A DNA stretch of 64,000 bases from Tyto alba (lineage: Eukaryota; Chordata; Aves; Strigiformes; Tytonidae), in NCBI RefSeq assembly GCF_018691265.1, contig NW_024881278.1, positions 4,540,001 through 4,604,000 of the forward strand. The letters are read 5' to 3'. Shown here piece by piece: positions 22,822 through 33,610 of the stretch (position 1 is the first letter of the stretch; the number at the start of each line of letters is the position of its first letter). The notes beneath the pieces are model-generated. The model saw nothing but the letters and a program-made list of their open reading frames with translations. It did not search any database and was not told the DNA's origin. Position numbers and translations under genes: made by a program.

Positions 22822-25234
22822 CTAATTTGATTAAACAGGGAAAATAAAAAAAAAAAAAAAAAAGAAAAAAGAAAAAAAAAAAATCAGGAACTGAGACAAG
22901 CGAGACAAGCAACCCAACCCCTCAGATAGTCTACTTCCAAATGACAACTAAGGCATGTGACATACAAGATCTGAAAGACTTTGGGGCAGAAAATACCGTC
23001 CCCCCTTGTCTTTCTGTTTATTTATGCAAGCATGTATAGCATGAAGTTAAGAATGCTCCATTCCTTCTTAAGCATTTTGATTGAATACTGGTGTCCTTTG
23101 CATTCCAGGCGGTTATAAGTGGCGAGAAACACGGAGCATTACTTTGGAATTCAAGGACATTAGCAAGAAAACTCAAGCGCTATAGTTAGTGAGGGTCTGA
23201 TGAGAATCATTAAAACAGGTTGAGGACTTTGGGTAACTATTACTTTTCCCCCTTTCCCCCCCCCCCCCCCCCCCCCCAAGAATGTGTCAATCCCTTAAAC
23301 TCCATTCTCCTCAATTTAGGTGACTTACAGATCTTAACGTATGGATTTTTGTATCTTAATTAGAGATGGCAAACTCAACATCTCTAACGGCACTTTACGA
23401 AGCACGCCCCAGTATTTACCTAAAAGAGCCATAAAGAGCGGCAGGAGGGTTCAACTGCTAAAACGGGGTGGATGGTAAAGGGATAATGAAACAAAGTCGC
23501 TTCTGAACAACAGGTTTTCAAAACCACAAAAAAAAAAAAAAAAAATTAAAAAGTCACTAAACCCCAGGCCATTCTCACCTTTGAGTCAACAAATAATTGA
23601 ATGGAGCGTCAGAGGAAGTAAAATCTATCTAGGGTTGCTAAGAAGTATGTTGTTGCTACAGACATCGAAGAAATTAGAAGTATTTGCCAAAACAAATCTC
23701 TCAAATTATGGGTTTTAATTTTGGCGCTAAGCACCCTGCAGAAACATTCACTTTCTGAGGGGAAGCCATAACTGCTGTTCGCAGTTCTTAGTCATGTAGC
23801 CGTTCCCCGTTGAACCCGGCGTGGCTTTTTGCACAAGGCAAGGCTCGGCTTTACGGTATTTCAGGACCAAACCAGTATTTGTAAGCATGCAGATGTTCTG
23901 AGCAGCGACAAGACAAACTTCTGCTTTCAAGAAGCCACTAACACAGAGGGAGAACTCGGGGCGGGGGGAAGTGGAGTCACATTGATTTTCTTCTAACTTC
24001 GGTGAAAATTATAGAATATATGTCCAAAAAAGCCTTTGCTGTAACAGTACGGCTACTTCACAGTGCGGATTTTTACATTTGCCTACAAATTTACAAACTC
24101 TGCCCTCTTGGCTGCTGCTCTCCTGTTCAGCCCCTTGCCTACCACACTCAGGTTTAACGTGAATGACCCACGCACTGCCTCGTCCCCCGTTCAACACGGC
24201 CAGGCGTTTACTTCCCACGTAGGGAGACCCAGGCGACGAGAGGTTACGTTTCATCAGTCATCTCCCCTTCTCACGATAAGGCTTTCCACTACACAGCACA
24301 TCCACTTCTCCGGGGCCGCCCCCTTCATCCATCGGAAACATGAAATACTAGCGGGTTTCTTTCCTCCACAGCGCTTCACGTTAAAAGCACGGGGAAAACT
24401 GCATTTTCGCTACTTTTATAGCGGGGCCACTGCATGCCAAGCACCGGAGACTCGCAGCCAGGAACAATTACAACCTGGGGAAACGTTTCCCAAAGAGCAC
24501 GCGAGCGACACGCGCGCCACCGGCTCCACGGGCCTACCCGTGCCGTGGCTAACGCCACCGAACCCGTTTCGGCTACGGAAGCCAAAAAACGCCCCCCCCC
24601 CACCCCCCCACCCCCGTTGCTCACCGAGGGCTCGTCCCTGGGCGGGCAGCAGGCCCGGGGGGGGGGTGGGGGGGTGCGTGGGGTGTGTGGAGGTGCTGCG
24701 GGCCGCCCTGCTCCGCTCCGTGCCGGGTTACCCCACGGGTGAGAGCCGATCGCTGGCCACAGGGCTTCTGCCAGCCCGGGAGCCTGGGGCACGGCTGAGC
24801 CGCTCCTCGACGGCGGGGCGAGGGAGCGCTTGAGGAGGCCACCGGCTGACTGTTCCGCTGATTTCTCCCCGGGGGGTTTGATGAGAAACCTCCGCGGCGG
24901 CCCCGGCGCGTTAGGGAAGAGTTCCCTGCCCTTCTCGCCTCGCCAAAGCCGAGCTCCCCGTGGGAACGCTCCGCTCCGGCGGGCTGAGCGGCCGCGGCCG
25001 GAGCCTCCCGCCCCGGGGGGAAGGGGAGGCCGGCAGAGCCGACACGGACGCCCGGGGGCTCCGGGGGCTCCGCCGGCCCCACAGCCCGCGTTACCGGCGG
25101 CCGGGCTCGGGCGCTCCCGGGGAGGAATCCGCCCCGCCGCCCCTCCTCCGGCCCTCCCCTTTCCCCGCCGCTCCCTCAGCCCGTCCCGCAGCCCGCGTGT
25201 CCCCCACCCCCCCCCCCCCCACCCCAAATTTTAC
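22822..25234 (-). other. BMP2: BMP2 intron between the two coding exons
   Basis: A 2,413-bp phase-1 intron. The donor is GAAG|GTAAAA (GT at 25,233-25,234) and the acceptor is AATTAG| (AG at 22,822-22,823), and joining them restores the reading ...[12 protein letters not shown]... expected for BMP2. The acceptor end is T-rich (about 22,838-22,885). A C-run on the plus strand at 25,201-25,225 places a long G-run just after the donor on the transcript. Another C-run is at about 23,256-23,277 and an A-run at about 23,527-23,546. The 5' part (24,480-25,234) belongs to the CpG island. No gene or other exon was recognised inside. Confidence 0.9.
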
Positions 25235-25586
25235 CTTCGTGGTGGAAGCTGCGAACGGTGTTGGCGCGGCTGGCGGCCCTCTCCAGCGGGTAGCCCAGGG
25301 CCGGCGCTTGCCCCAGCTGCTGGCCCGCGTGCAGGCGGTAGAGGTCCAGCATGTAGGGGGGGATGACGACGTCCTTGCCGGGGCTGGGCCGCCGCTTCAG
25401 CCCGAACATGTGGAGCAGGCGCAGCTCGAACTCGCTGAGGAGATCCTCGGGGCGCTGCGCGGCCGAGGCGGCGCGGCCCGGCTCGCTGAAGCGCCGCCGG
25501 CCCACCTCCGGCATGAGGCCGGCCGCGCCGCCCAGCAGCACCCGGCAGAGCAGCAGCGCCAGGAGGGAGCGGGTCGCGGCAACCAT
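25235..25586 (-). CDS. BMP2: BMP2, first coding exon (residues 1-117 and first base of codon 118)
   Basis: The start codon at 25,584-25,586 opens with MVAATRSLLALLL, as in vertebrate BMP2, and has a good Kozak context (ATCATGG). Residues 1-23 form the signal peptide, with predicted cleavage after GGAAG. The propeptide follows, with the conserved segments LLSEFELRLLHMFGLK (49-64) and IPPYMLDLYR (75-84), and SRANTVRSFHHE at the end (106-117). The exon ends GAAG|GTAAAA, phase 1. The exon itself begins seven bases upstream of the ATG, at 25,593, after the acceptor GCGCAG. Exon structure (short 5' UTR piece plus about 350 coding bases) matches BMP2 in other vertebrates. It lies inside the CpG island, and the antisense plus-strand open frames are by-products of GC richness. 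Confidence 0.97.
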
Positions 25587-25593
25587 GATCAAC

Positions 25594-26307
25594 CTGCGCG
25601 GAGGAGGAGGAGGAGGAGGAGGAGGTGGAGGTGGTGGTGGAGGAGGCGACGGGAGCCAGTCAGCGCGGGCACCGCGCCGGGGGAGCGGGGTGGGGGGGGA
25701 CACGCTCCGCAGGTGGGTCCCACCCCGGCGCGGCGGGGCGAGGCGCGGGCCATGGCGAGCGGCCCCCGCCGCGGCCCGGCCGGCTGCCGGCGGGGCGGGC
25801 GCGGAGGAGCGCACCCCCCACCACCACCGCGCACCACCCTCCGCGCACACACACACACACCACACCACCCCCCCCCAAACCCACCCACCCCCACCCCCGC
25901 GGGTGGGGGGGGGGGGGGGGGGGCCGTCGGGCCGCTTCAGGTGCTCGGCGGCGGAGCGAGGCACGAAAATCCCCCGTGGCAGGAGATCAAAGGGAGCGAG
26001 GCGGGACGGGACGGGACGGGGCGGGGGAGCGGAGCGGGGCGATCCGCAACAAAGGAGCGCGGAGGTGAAGGGGAGGAGGAGGAGGAGGAAGAGGAGGAGG
26101 GGGCGGCCGCTGTCAGCGCGGCGGGGGGCACCAGCCGGGACCGGGCGCTTGCCCTCGGAGGGGCGCAGGTGTGTGCCGGGCCGGGCCGGGCCGGGCCGCC
26201 CGCCGCCCCCGGGACCGGGACCGCTCCGCGGGCAAAGGGAAGGGGCGGCTGCCCAGCAAAGCGACCTCCCCGCCACCCTCCCGTCCCGACCCCCGTGCTC
26301 TTCCCCC

Positions 26308-26338
<31 letters not shown>

Positions 26339-26837
26339 ACCCCCTTTCCCCTCCCCGAGCCGCCGGGGGCTGGGGGCGGCTGCGCCGGGGCAGCGCCTGC
26401 CCCCACCGGAGCGGAGCACGGGAGAGCTATTTTCCCCTCGGCGGAGTGGAAGAAGGGGAAGGAGGAAAACACAAATCCTGCTACGTCCTTAGCCAAACCC
26501 ACAGGATGATATTCTCCCCCGTGAAACTCTGCGCTGGATTATTATTATTATTATTATTGTTACGATTAGTGTCCCGTCCCCCCTCTCTCTTCCAGAGCGC
26601 TAACACCTCCGCCGTGGCCCACGGAGTCATCCTGCGGAGAAGGCTTTCAGCGGGTCTGCGACCGCCGGAGTTATACCTGTGTGCAGCAGCAGGGGTTGTG
26701 TCTGCAGGAGGGTTTTCTGCTCTCGGGGTGTTTTTCCCGCATCACTTGGTGTTACTCCAGACTTCGCTGCTGCTCCTCTACAGCTGCCGCGCAGAAAATA
26801 GAAGTTCCCTGAAGTGCAGTCCGCCTCAGAAACATAC
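25594..26837 (-). other. BMP2: BMP2 intron 1 (5' UTR intron), donor inferred
   Basis: The acceptor CGCGCAG|GTTGATCATGG is clear. Its pyrimidine tract is a CCT-type trinucleotide repeat (GGA on the plus strand, 25,600-25,647). The donor is inferred as CTAAAA|GTATGT (GT at 26,836-26,837). An alternative is CACACAG|GTATAA, with the exon ending at 26,677. The intron is highly GC-rich, with CA repeats at about 25,846-25,860 and 26,325-26,341, a G-run at 25,901-25,923 and a C-run at 26,303-26,324. Confidence 0.6.
25600..25647. repeat. GGA/GGT trinucleotide repeat at BMP2 exon 2 acceptor
   Basis: A run of GAG and GTG-type triplets on the plus strand. On the transcript strand it is a CCT/CCA tract that ends four bases before the acceptor CAG, so it is the polypyrimidine tract of that splice site. 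Confidence 0.9.
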
Positions 26838-27000
26838 TTTTAGCAGCCGGTGGAGGAGGCAGAAGGCAAGTCCCGGCCGGGGAAGGGCTTCTCCCTTTTA
26901 AAAGCGGCGAGCGAAAAATTGTTGCTTCTTCTTCTTCGCCTTCCTCCTCCTCGCGTGTGCGTGTGAACGGGTCCCTATGCGTCTACGGAGTTAAAAGGCT
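26838..27000 (-). other. BMP2: Probable BMP2 non-coding exon 1 (3' part; 5' end unresolved)
   Basis: The minus strand here reads GAGGAGGAGGAAGGCGAAG...AAGAAGCAACAATT and ends GGCTGCTAAAA before GTATGT. The mammalian BMP2 5' UTR, as remembered, has a similar purine stretch about 100 bases before an exon end reading CTCCTAAAG. That similarity is why this donor is preferred over the one at 26,677. The transcription start is not determined and could lie anywhere from about 26,970 to 27,400. The end coordinate is nominal. Confidence 0.5.
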
Positions 27001-27104
27001 CCTTTTAAAAAGCGTCCCCTGCATCACCCGCACCGGACGGACGGACATTTACCGCGGCTCCCGCAGCAACATGAAGATGAAGCTTGACTTTTTTTCTCCG
27101 CTCC

Positions 27105-27106
<2 letters not shown>

Positions 27107-27141
<35 letters not shown>

Positions 27142-27196
27142 AGAAAGGAGGGAGGAGAGAGAAGGAGGAAGGAAAAAAAAAAAAAAAAAAAAAAAA
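27107..27196. repeat. A-rich and GA-rich low-complexity tract
   Basis: Two A-runs (about 27,107-27,139 and 27,173-27,196) flank a GAAGGAGG-type purine stretch. The tract lies just upstream of, or inside, BMP2 exon 1, and would be a T- and pyrimidine-rich stretch if transcribed with BMP2. Confidence 0.9.
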
Positions 27197-27393
27197 GGGT
27201 GGGGAGTAGCCGCCTGCCGCCGGCGGCCCCGCGTGGAGCGGCCGCGCTAGGGGACGGGGACGGCGCCGGTGTCCCCGCCGGCCCGCCCGCCGCCCGGCCC
27301 GCTCCGCACCATGGCCGGGGGGTGCCCGGTGGCCGCCGCCGGGGCTTTTTGTTGCTCGGGGATGTCACGACCCCGGAGGCTCGGGGGCCCGCG

Positions 27394-27447
27394 CCAATCA
27401 CAGCCGCCCTGTGGGAGCGGGCTGCGGCCCCGCACGGCTTTTAAAGG
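27394..27447. promoter_or_regulatory. CCAAT box and TATA-like motif in the BMP2 upstream region
   Basis: CCAAT at 27,394-27,398 (in GCGCCAATCAC) is followed on the plus strand by TTTTAAAGG at 27,439-27,447, a normal CCAAT-to-TATA order and spacing for a plus-strand start near 27,470. CCAAT also works reversed, so the same site could serve BMP2 on the minus strand. Two further TTTTAAAA motifs lie at about 26,895-26,903 and 27,003-27,011; the latter is suitably placed for a minus-strand start near 26,975. Confidence 0.4.
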
Positions 27448-28570
27448 AGACGCCGCCTCCCTCCTTCGGCTCTTCCCTCCCTCCTCCCTCGCCCGCTCCC
27501 CTCCCTCGCTCGCCCGCCCGGGTCGCGGCGCTGCCGGGGTGAGGGATGTGGGGCGGCCGCGGCCCGTTAAGCTCTGCTCGCCCTTCCCCGCCAGCCGGGG
27601 TGGGGAAGGGCCGCACCGGGCCGGTCCCGCGCCCCGCGCCCCGCACCGGGCGGCCGTGCCCCGCCGCCGGTCGGTGCGGGACCGGCCCGGCCCGGCCCGA
27701 ACAAAGCCCCGTTGTCACCGGCACCGCCGCCGCAAATCGGATTAACGCCGTCGCCCCGAACCGCCGGGGCGGGGAGGTGCGAAGGTCACGTAAGGTACCG
27801 GGAGAATCCCCGGTGCTTTAAAACCAGTTTAAATCCCTCTATCTCTCCGTCTATCTAGCCACTTATTTAGGCTTCTACCCCCAGTGCGCGGGAACTTTCC
27901 TCGCCCTCCTCCCCGAAAGCCTCGGGAGGAGTCTCCTCCCGGAGGGCTGCTGCGGTACCTCCGACCGCGGGCTCAGCCCCGGCCGGGTTTGGGTTGGGTT
28001 TTTTTGTTGGGTGGATTTTTTTTTTTTATTTTTTTTTTTTTTTTTTCTCTAAGATGTGGCTGCCCTCCAGTGGTGGAAATGCGGCGGATCTCCGGCCCGG
28101 ACACGGTAAATCCCATCGCAAACCACTCTCCGCCAGCCCACGGTCCCACGCCCTCCACCCGGCACCTGCCCCCGGGGCCGAATCAAGCTCCTGCCCACGC
28201 CGGAGCATCCCCCCGGGTCTGTGGGTGCCACGGGCCGGGCATCAACAGACGACTGCGTACGGGCCCAGGGGAGGAGGAAGGCAGAGGTGGCCGGGGTGAA
28301 GAAGGCAAGGCCACGCGCCGCGGGATTGGGCTCCCAGTCCGAGCTCCCTTCGCTGATGCTGGCAGATCTTTTAATCCCCGATACGATTTGGTGGCCGGTG
28401 GGGAGGGATGCAGCCTTTGCCCCGGCTCTTGTCCAGCTGGGCGCGGCGGTAGGGCCTGGCCCTTCTGGCGGAGGTATGCGGTACCCAGCAGTTTGGGGTC
28501 CCCATCAAAGCTGAAGCCATCAGCGCACCGTCGGTAGCCGGGGGCCCGGCACTAGCCCCGGCTCCTTCCC

Positions 28571-31500
28571 GGCAAGGTGAGCGCCCTGTGCTGCACATCT
28601 CTCGGGGGCTTCGTTTGCAAAAGACCCAGACAGCCTCTGACACCTCGAATTGCTGCGGAGGAGGATTTGAAGCAGTAACAACTGAGACAGCTCCATTACC
28701 AGCTCCTCCTTTGGGAGCGGCCTTTTCCCTCCGTTTTAGCACTTTTCAACGTAGGAAAACCACCGATTTGAGGCAGGAATTCAGCACATTTGGACCAGAA
28801 TAATTCCTCCCGTGAACCCTCTCCTCTTGGCTTTACCATCACGTCAGAGTGACTTCAGCTATACCAGCGAGACATCGCTGTGGGATGAGCTGCTCACACA
28901 GGGAGTTACATACCAGTGTAACAAACCACCTTAGAACTGCACCAGCGTAATTAAAGAGCTGGTAAAGCTCCTTCATATCAACAGCTCCCAACACTTGTTA
29001 ACCCGATTTTTTGCTCACTGCCGTGCATACAGCCGGAGAGGTGACACAGAGCGAGGTGAAATCCTTCAAAAGTTTAGTTACTTTTCCGTTGCATTCCAGC
29101 GCAGATAATGTTTAATTTTATGACTTCCTGCAAGTCTTTAGCCCGAACTGAGAGTGCGTGCAATGTGACTTCAGGGTATGCCAATTATGTAAATCAGCAC
29201 TAAAATAACAATGGCAATGTAGTTTACACATCACTGACATTAAATGAGCACTTCAACTTCTAATTGCTGCTCCAGTTCAATCTGTAGTGGGTCATGCCAG
29301 GAAAAAGTCATTTCTTGCCTCAACACTTACTCCCTGTGCCCGGAGCATAGGCTGTACTGTATGCCCAGCTTCGTGTTATCTCTAGGAGCTTTCTATATTA
29401 GGAGGATGAGCCTTATAGCAGAGAAACGTGTTTGCGGTTGTTCTGAAGGCCTGCATATACTCTGATCTGATACCAAGAGGGTCTTGTCAGTTTGCCCCTC
29501 TCTGATTTTAAATATAAATAGGCTCTCGCAGCCTTCCGTTCTCTCAGCCATAAAACACATTTCCCCTTCTATTTTGCCATCTCTCGGTCTGTTTAGATCT
29601 GGAGCTGCCGAGGCAGTGCCTCTGCCTCCCCATCTGTTTCCACCAGGTCCCAAAAGAAAACACTGAAGCACCTATAACACGTTCCCTGAACGCACTGGCA
29701 CCCACAGCAGAACCTCAGCCGCGAGCCAGCACTTTCCCCACACAGAGATCTCTCACCAAGGCAGATCCGGCTCCTTTTCAGCCAGAGCCCTGGTGAATAA
29801 GGCCCTCCAAGTATCATCCCTGAGGGTCCAGTTACAGCTGGTGCCTCACCAGCACAACAACCGACTAAATACCCCTCTCTGGAGCCCACTGCCTTTGAAT
29901 ATTGCATTCGCCCGTGGCATCTCTGGCATCAGCACACCTGAGGTCACAAGCTGAGGAGCATCTTTATCATGAGAGAGAACATTAGAGACAGGTACACTTC
30001 AGTATAAGGAGCGCAGCGCTTGGTCTGTGGAGCACAAACACCCCAGGACGTGCCCACCCAGCCTTCCAGCTCCCCAGATGAGCCTTTGCAGCAGCCAGAA
30101 GGGCCCTTGTCCCCTTCCCGCCCCGACAGCTGAGCAGCAGTGCACCTGAGACAAAGAAACGAAGCTCAACCGGCCGCATTTCCCAATGCTGCAATTCCTC
30201 ACGAGCTCTGTGAGACCAAGGAGTCGAGCGGTACATCAGCTAAAGATCCAGCCCCACCGCGGTGGGCTCCCCCAGAGCCATGTCACTTTACAGAGTTACT
30301 CTTCGGATCAAGCCTGCTCTTTGGCTAAACTCCTGCCAGAGAGAGAAACCACCATTTACACTGAAAAAATCTGGTACAGAAGTGGGGGTTTAGGAAACCT
30401 GACTGTGCATATTCGTTAATCTCCTTTGTGAAACTTCATTTCCCTGCTCCTGAACTTTGTGTAGTTGACTGGACTGATTAATTTCTTTCTTCTTTTTTTC
30501 TTTTTTGTTGTTTGTTTGTTTCATTTTGTTGGTTTGGGTTGGTTGCTTGGTTTGGGTTTTTTCCTTCAGTTTAGTGGGGTTTTGGAGAGGTGTTGAGCCA
30601 GTAAATACTCAGCTAGCGGTACCTGCTGCTAAAGTTTCAGATCCAGGTGTTCCTTTCCAGGATGCAAACACAGCTGATAGATCTCAACTTCAGGTGTTGT
30701 TGGGTTTTCTCAGTAAAATGATAGAAAAGCATCCAAATAAGTAGTCTTACAACATGGTGAGAGTCCTTTTTTAAGACTAGAGGGGGAAAGAAGAAAATCT
30801 TTTTTCCCCCAGCATTTTCTTCTTACAGATATCATACCGAACCCCATTTATATACTGCCACCTCGTAGCCTCTGTTTTTTCCAACCTGGTTAAATTGCAA
30901 CCATTGTTGTTGATGGCTACAGGCAGAAGACTTCAGCCGAAGACCTAGGTGAGAAATGTTCACTAGTGTCTCTGACCGTGACTTGTAATCCTTAACAAAA
31001 TGACCTGATTTCTGGTCTAGTTAGAGACGCAGGCCTGCAGAAACACTTACATCACTCTATGCATTTTGATAGTCAACAGTTTTACTACTCACTTCAGCAG
31101 ACCAGTTAGACCAATGCTGAGCACTTTTGAAAATTCCCACTTGAGATCGCTGTCCCCTGGATATGATAAGTGAGACGTGAAATAGTAGTAGTAGTGAGCT
31201 TTTTTACAGATTTTGCACATTTTAGTGAATAAACCTCTTGATAAAAATCTGTGCTGAAGTATGAAACGTATACATGGTACGACATCAAATGCTAGAGGGG
31301 CGACTTCCGAAAATGAGTTAAGATGTGTCAGTGATGTTGAGGTTTTGGCTTCATAACGGGTGGAGATTATCTGAAAGCTTTTCTGTTCCTGACCTGTGCT
31401 TCCTGTTGTCATCTGTGTGATGATGATGTGTGGCCATTCTTTAAAATATTACTTAATACTGTTTTCCGAAGACATATTTGTCTTTTGCTGGTTTGCCTTT

Positions 31501-32200
31501 TAACATCTATCAGTTGTCTCTGCTGCGCAGCCTGTCTCCTGTCCCATGAAGGATGGATTCTCACCCGAGAAGATCATTTACAAGATGATGATTTGTTTTT
31601 GAAGAGGGGAAAGGCAGTTTATTCGGAAATGTGTATTTCTTTCTTATTCACCTTGGCTGAAATCTGGCAGCTCTTCAAAGCTGTTGCTCTGTTTCACAGT
31701 GAGTCTCAATTTCACTCGTCAAACCTCAGCTTTCCTTCCATCGTAGTGGCAAGGAAACTGGAATTTATCAGGAAATACAATGCAGACCGAATATTTTCTA
31801 CATTTCCAGTATGTTTCCATTACTAGTGAACAATAGCAGTCGCTCCTAACAACGTTACGTCTGCAAATACAGGCTGCGGTAATCGGTTCACGTGGCTGTG
31901 CAACTCCTACATTCTAAGAGAAATTCCTACAAGTTGTAATACAATTGCTGGAGAAAGAGGAAAAAGGGAGGCTAACACGATAATCACTTTTTTTACTGTT
32001 TTCTCCTTGATGGTACACACTTCCGAATTTCAAAATCCAGTTTTTGACCGGTGGCTTTTATCATTAAGAGGTGAATAAATGCCATAACGCCTCTGTACAG
32101 CCTGGAGAACAACTGAGACATCACCGGACAGATTCCTCAGCACCGCCACCGTTTATGTACGTTTAATTACGAATATTATGAATAGTCACAGGCTGTCGGG
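28571..32200. other. Gene-free interval upstream of BMP2
   Basis: Upstream of the CpG island. No gene or transposon was recognised. A GTTTT/GGTTT-type tract lies at about 30,487-30,560. The segment at about 28,960-29,260 is unique and evenly composed with several TAAT cores, and is a fair candidate for a conserved proximal element of BMP2. Confidence 0.55.
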
Positions 32201-32400
32201 CTAGGGAGATTCAGTAGGCAGTGAACTGACCACAATTCAGGAGACCTCAGTTCTCTTCCCAGCGATAAAAGTGTCCTTCTTCTTCCCTTTGTGCTCCAGC
32301 TTTCCCACCTTGGAAATGGGGATGATCATGCTGACCCCCACTTGTAAGTCCCCGCAAGACCTTCAAGTAAAAGCACTAAGAGCTAGGCACTGTGATTGTT
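32201..32400 (+). mobile_element. MIR SINE relic
   Basis: Forward MIR landmarks occur in order: TTCAGGAGACCTCAGTTCTC, then TTCCCAGC, then the GGAAATGGGGATGATCATG segment with CTGACCCCCACTTGTAA, then AAGCACTAAGAGCTAGG. Edges are approximate. Confidence 0.75.
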
Positions 32401-33564
32401 TGGGGCTAAATAGTAGGTTAATGCCAAGAGGATCTGCGAATACCTAGAATCCCAGGGCTCAATCTTGCCTTAAAGGCAGTGGCAAAATTCCCACTGGTTT
32501 CGGTGGTACAGGCTTGCATGATTAAGTGATGAAGAGACAGGGATGCTGACTATTCCAGTTGGAAGATTCTGAGCAAAGAGGGTTTTTTTAATTACCTGAG
32601 TCTTGTTAGGAAGACAATGAGGTAAGGGTGTTCCCCCACATAAAAGAGAAATGGCTGCGTCATAGATGGTCCACTTCAGGAGCTTATAATTTCATCACTG
32701 CAGAGATACTGACGTCAAGTAAAATGGAGGATAATATAAAGTTACGCATATTGCCTTAAGAAGTGCATATTTTAGCAGTGAAACTGGATAATGTTTTGCA
32801 ATTAAAATAAAATAAAGGCAAGTGTGACGTCCTGTTTAAGCAGATTGTCTGTATGAAGGCTTTATTGTAGCTGCAGATTTAGGGCATATGAAAAGGTTTT
32901 CTGTACTCGGTTGCAGGATGAAAAACATTGCATCATCAGGCATTCTTGTTCTCTAACACTTCTTTGCCAGTATGCCTTTGACAATGAATGCTTGCAATTT
33001 TATTTTCTGGTGTAAAGTCATGTTTTCTCAGGTCATTATCATTCCAATTTTTAAATATCCTCTTAAAACTAGACAGAAATAAAGAAAGTAATAGTAAAGC
33101 TTTGTGCCCGCTCTGTGGCATGTGCTCGGCACCAGCGATCAGCTGCTGCACCTGCTTCACGCTGGGAGTAAAGCTATTTGCAAGTTGCTTTCAATTACGT
33201 CCCTTGTTCCCGGCTCTGCCCAGTTTCCAGAGAAGCCCTGACGGGCACAGGTCTCGGTTCAACCACCACCTTGTAACTTCATTCAGTAGCTGGTTCGCTT
33301 GCGTGCTACAAAATTTACTGACTGGGAGGGGTCTTAAGAGAACAGCATCCTTTGATGGTTCCCAGGCTCCTGCCTGCTCCAGCGTGGCAGCGCTCCCTCT
33401 GTGGCGTTACAGAAAGCGCGCTCCAAATCCCAGAAACTAATTACTAGCGGCACGCATTGAACTGTTCCAAGGTACCATTTATCCCCGGGGATATCTGTAG
33501 CCCCAAATTCATAGCACTGCTCCTGTATTCAGCCTCCCCATTCCTCTCCAAGGGGAGGAAGAAC

Positions 33565-33610
33565 TGCCACCTCCATTTTACAGAAGGGGAAGAGGGGCAG
33601 AGAGCGGTTT
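33565..33610 (-). mobile_element. MIR-like fragment
   Basis: CTCCATTTTACAGAAGGGGA followed by GAGGGGCAGAGAGCGG matches the most conserved MIR core in reverse orientation. Flanks are too decayed to extend it. Confidence 0.6.

Larger units (their letters stand above)
24480..28570. promoter_or_regulatory. BMP2: CpG island over BMP2 promoter, 5' exons and part of intron 2
   Basis: About 4 kb of GC- and CpG-rich sequence with GC boxes (GGGCGG/CCGCCC) throughout. It is broken by less CpG-rich stretches near 26,480-27,060 and by A-runs at 27,107-27,139 and 27,173-27,196. Such islands mark developmental gene promoters. Many long open frames on both strands here are rich in Arg, Pro, Gly and Ala and are not genes. 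Confidence 0.9.

Noticed and set aside
22822..22912. N-terminal extension of the BMP2 last exon frame
   Set aside because: It translates the T-rich tract before the acceptor AG at 22,822-22,823. Splicing to 25,235 restores the known BMP2 sequence instead.
25176..26336. Long minus-strand frame extending BMP2 far upstream of the ATG
   Set aside because: It reads through the acceptor and intron 1. The BMP2 start at 25,586 has a proper signal peptide and Kozak context, and the upstream part is low-complexity.
26677..26677. CACACAG|GTATAA as the main exon 1 donor
   Set aside because: A good consensus, but CTAAAA|GTATGT at 26,838 agrees better with the remembered mammalian exon end. It is kept only as an alternative.
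24960..26901. Very long plus-strand open frames (over 500 codons) in the CpG island
   Set aside because: They are antisense to BMP2 exon 2 and run through simple repeats. Their products are low-complexity Arg/Pro/Gly/Ala with no domain. High GC makes stop codons rare.
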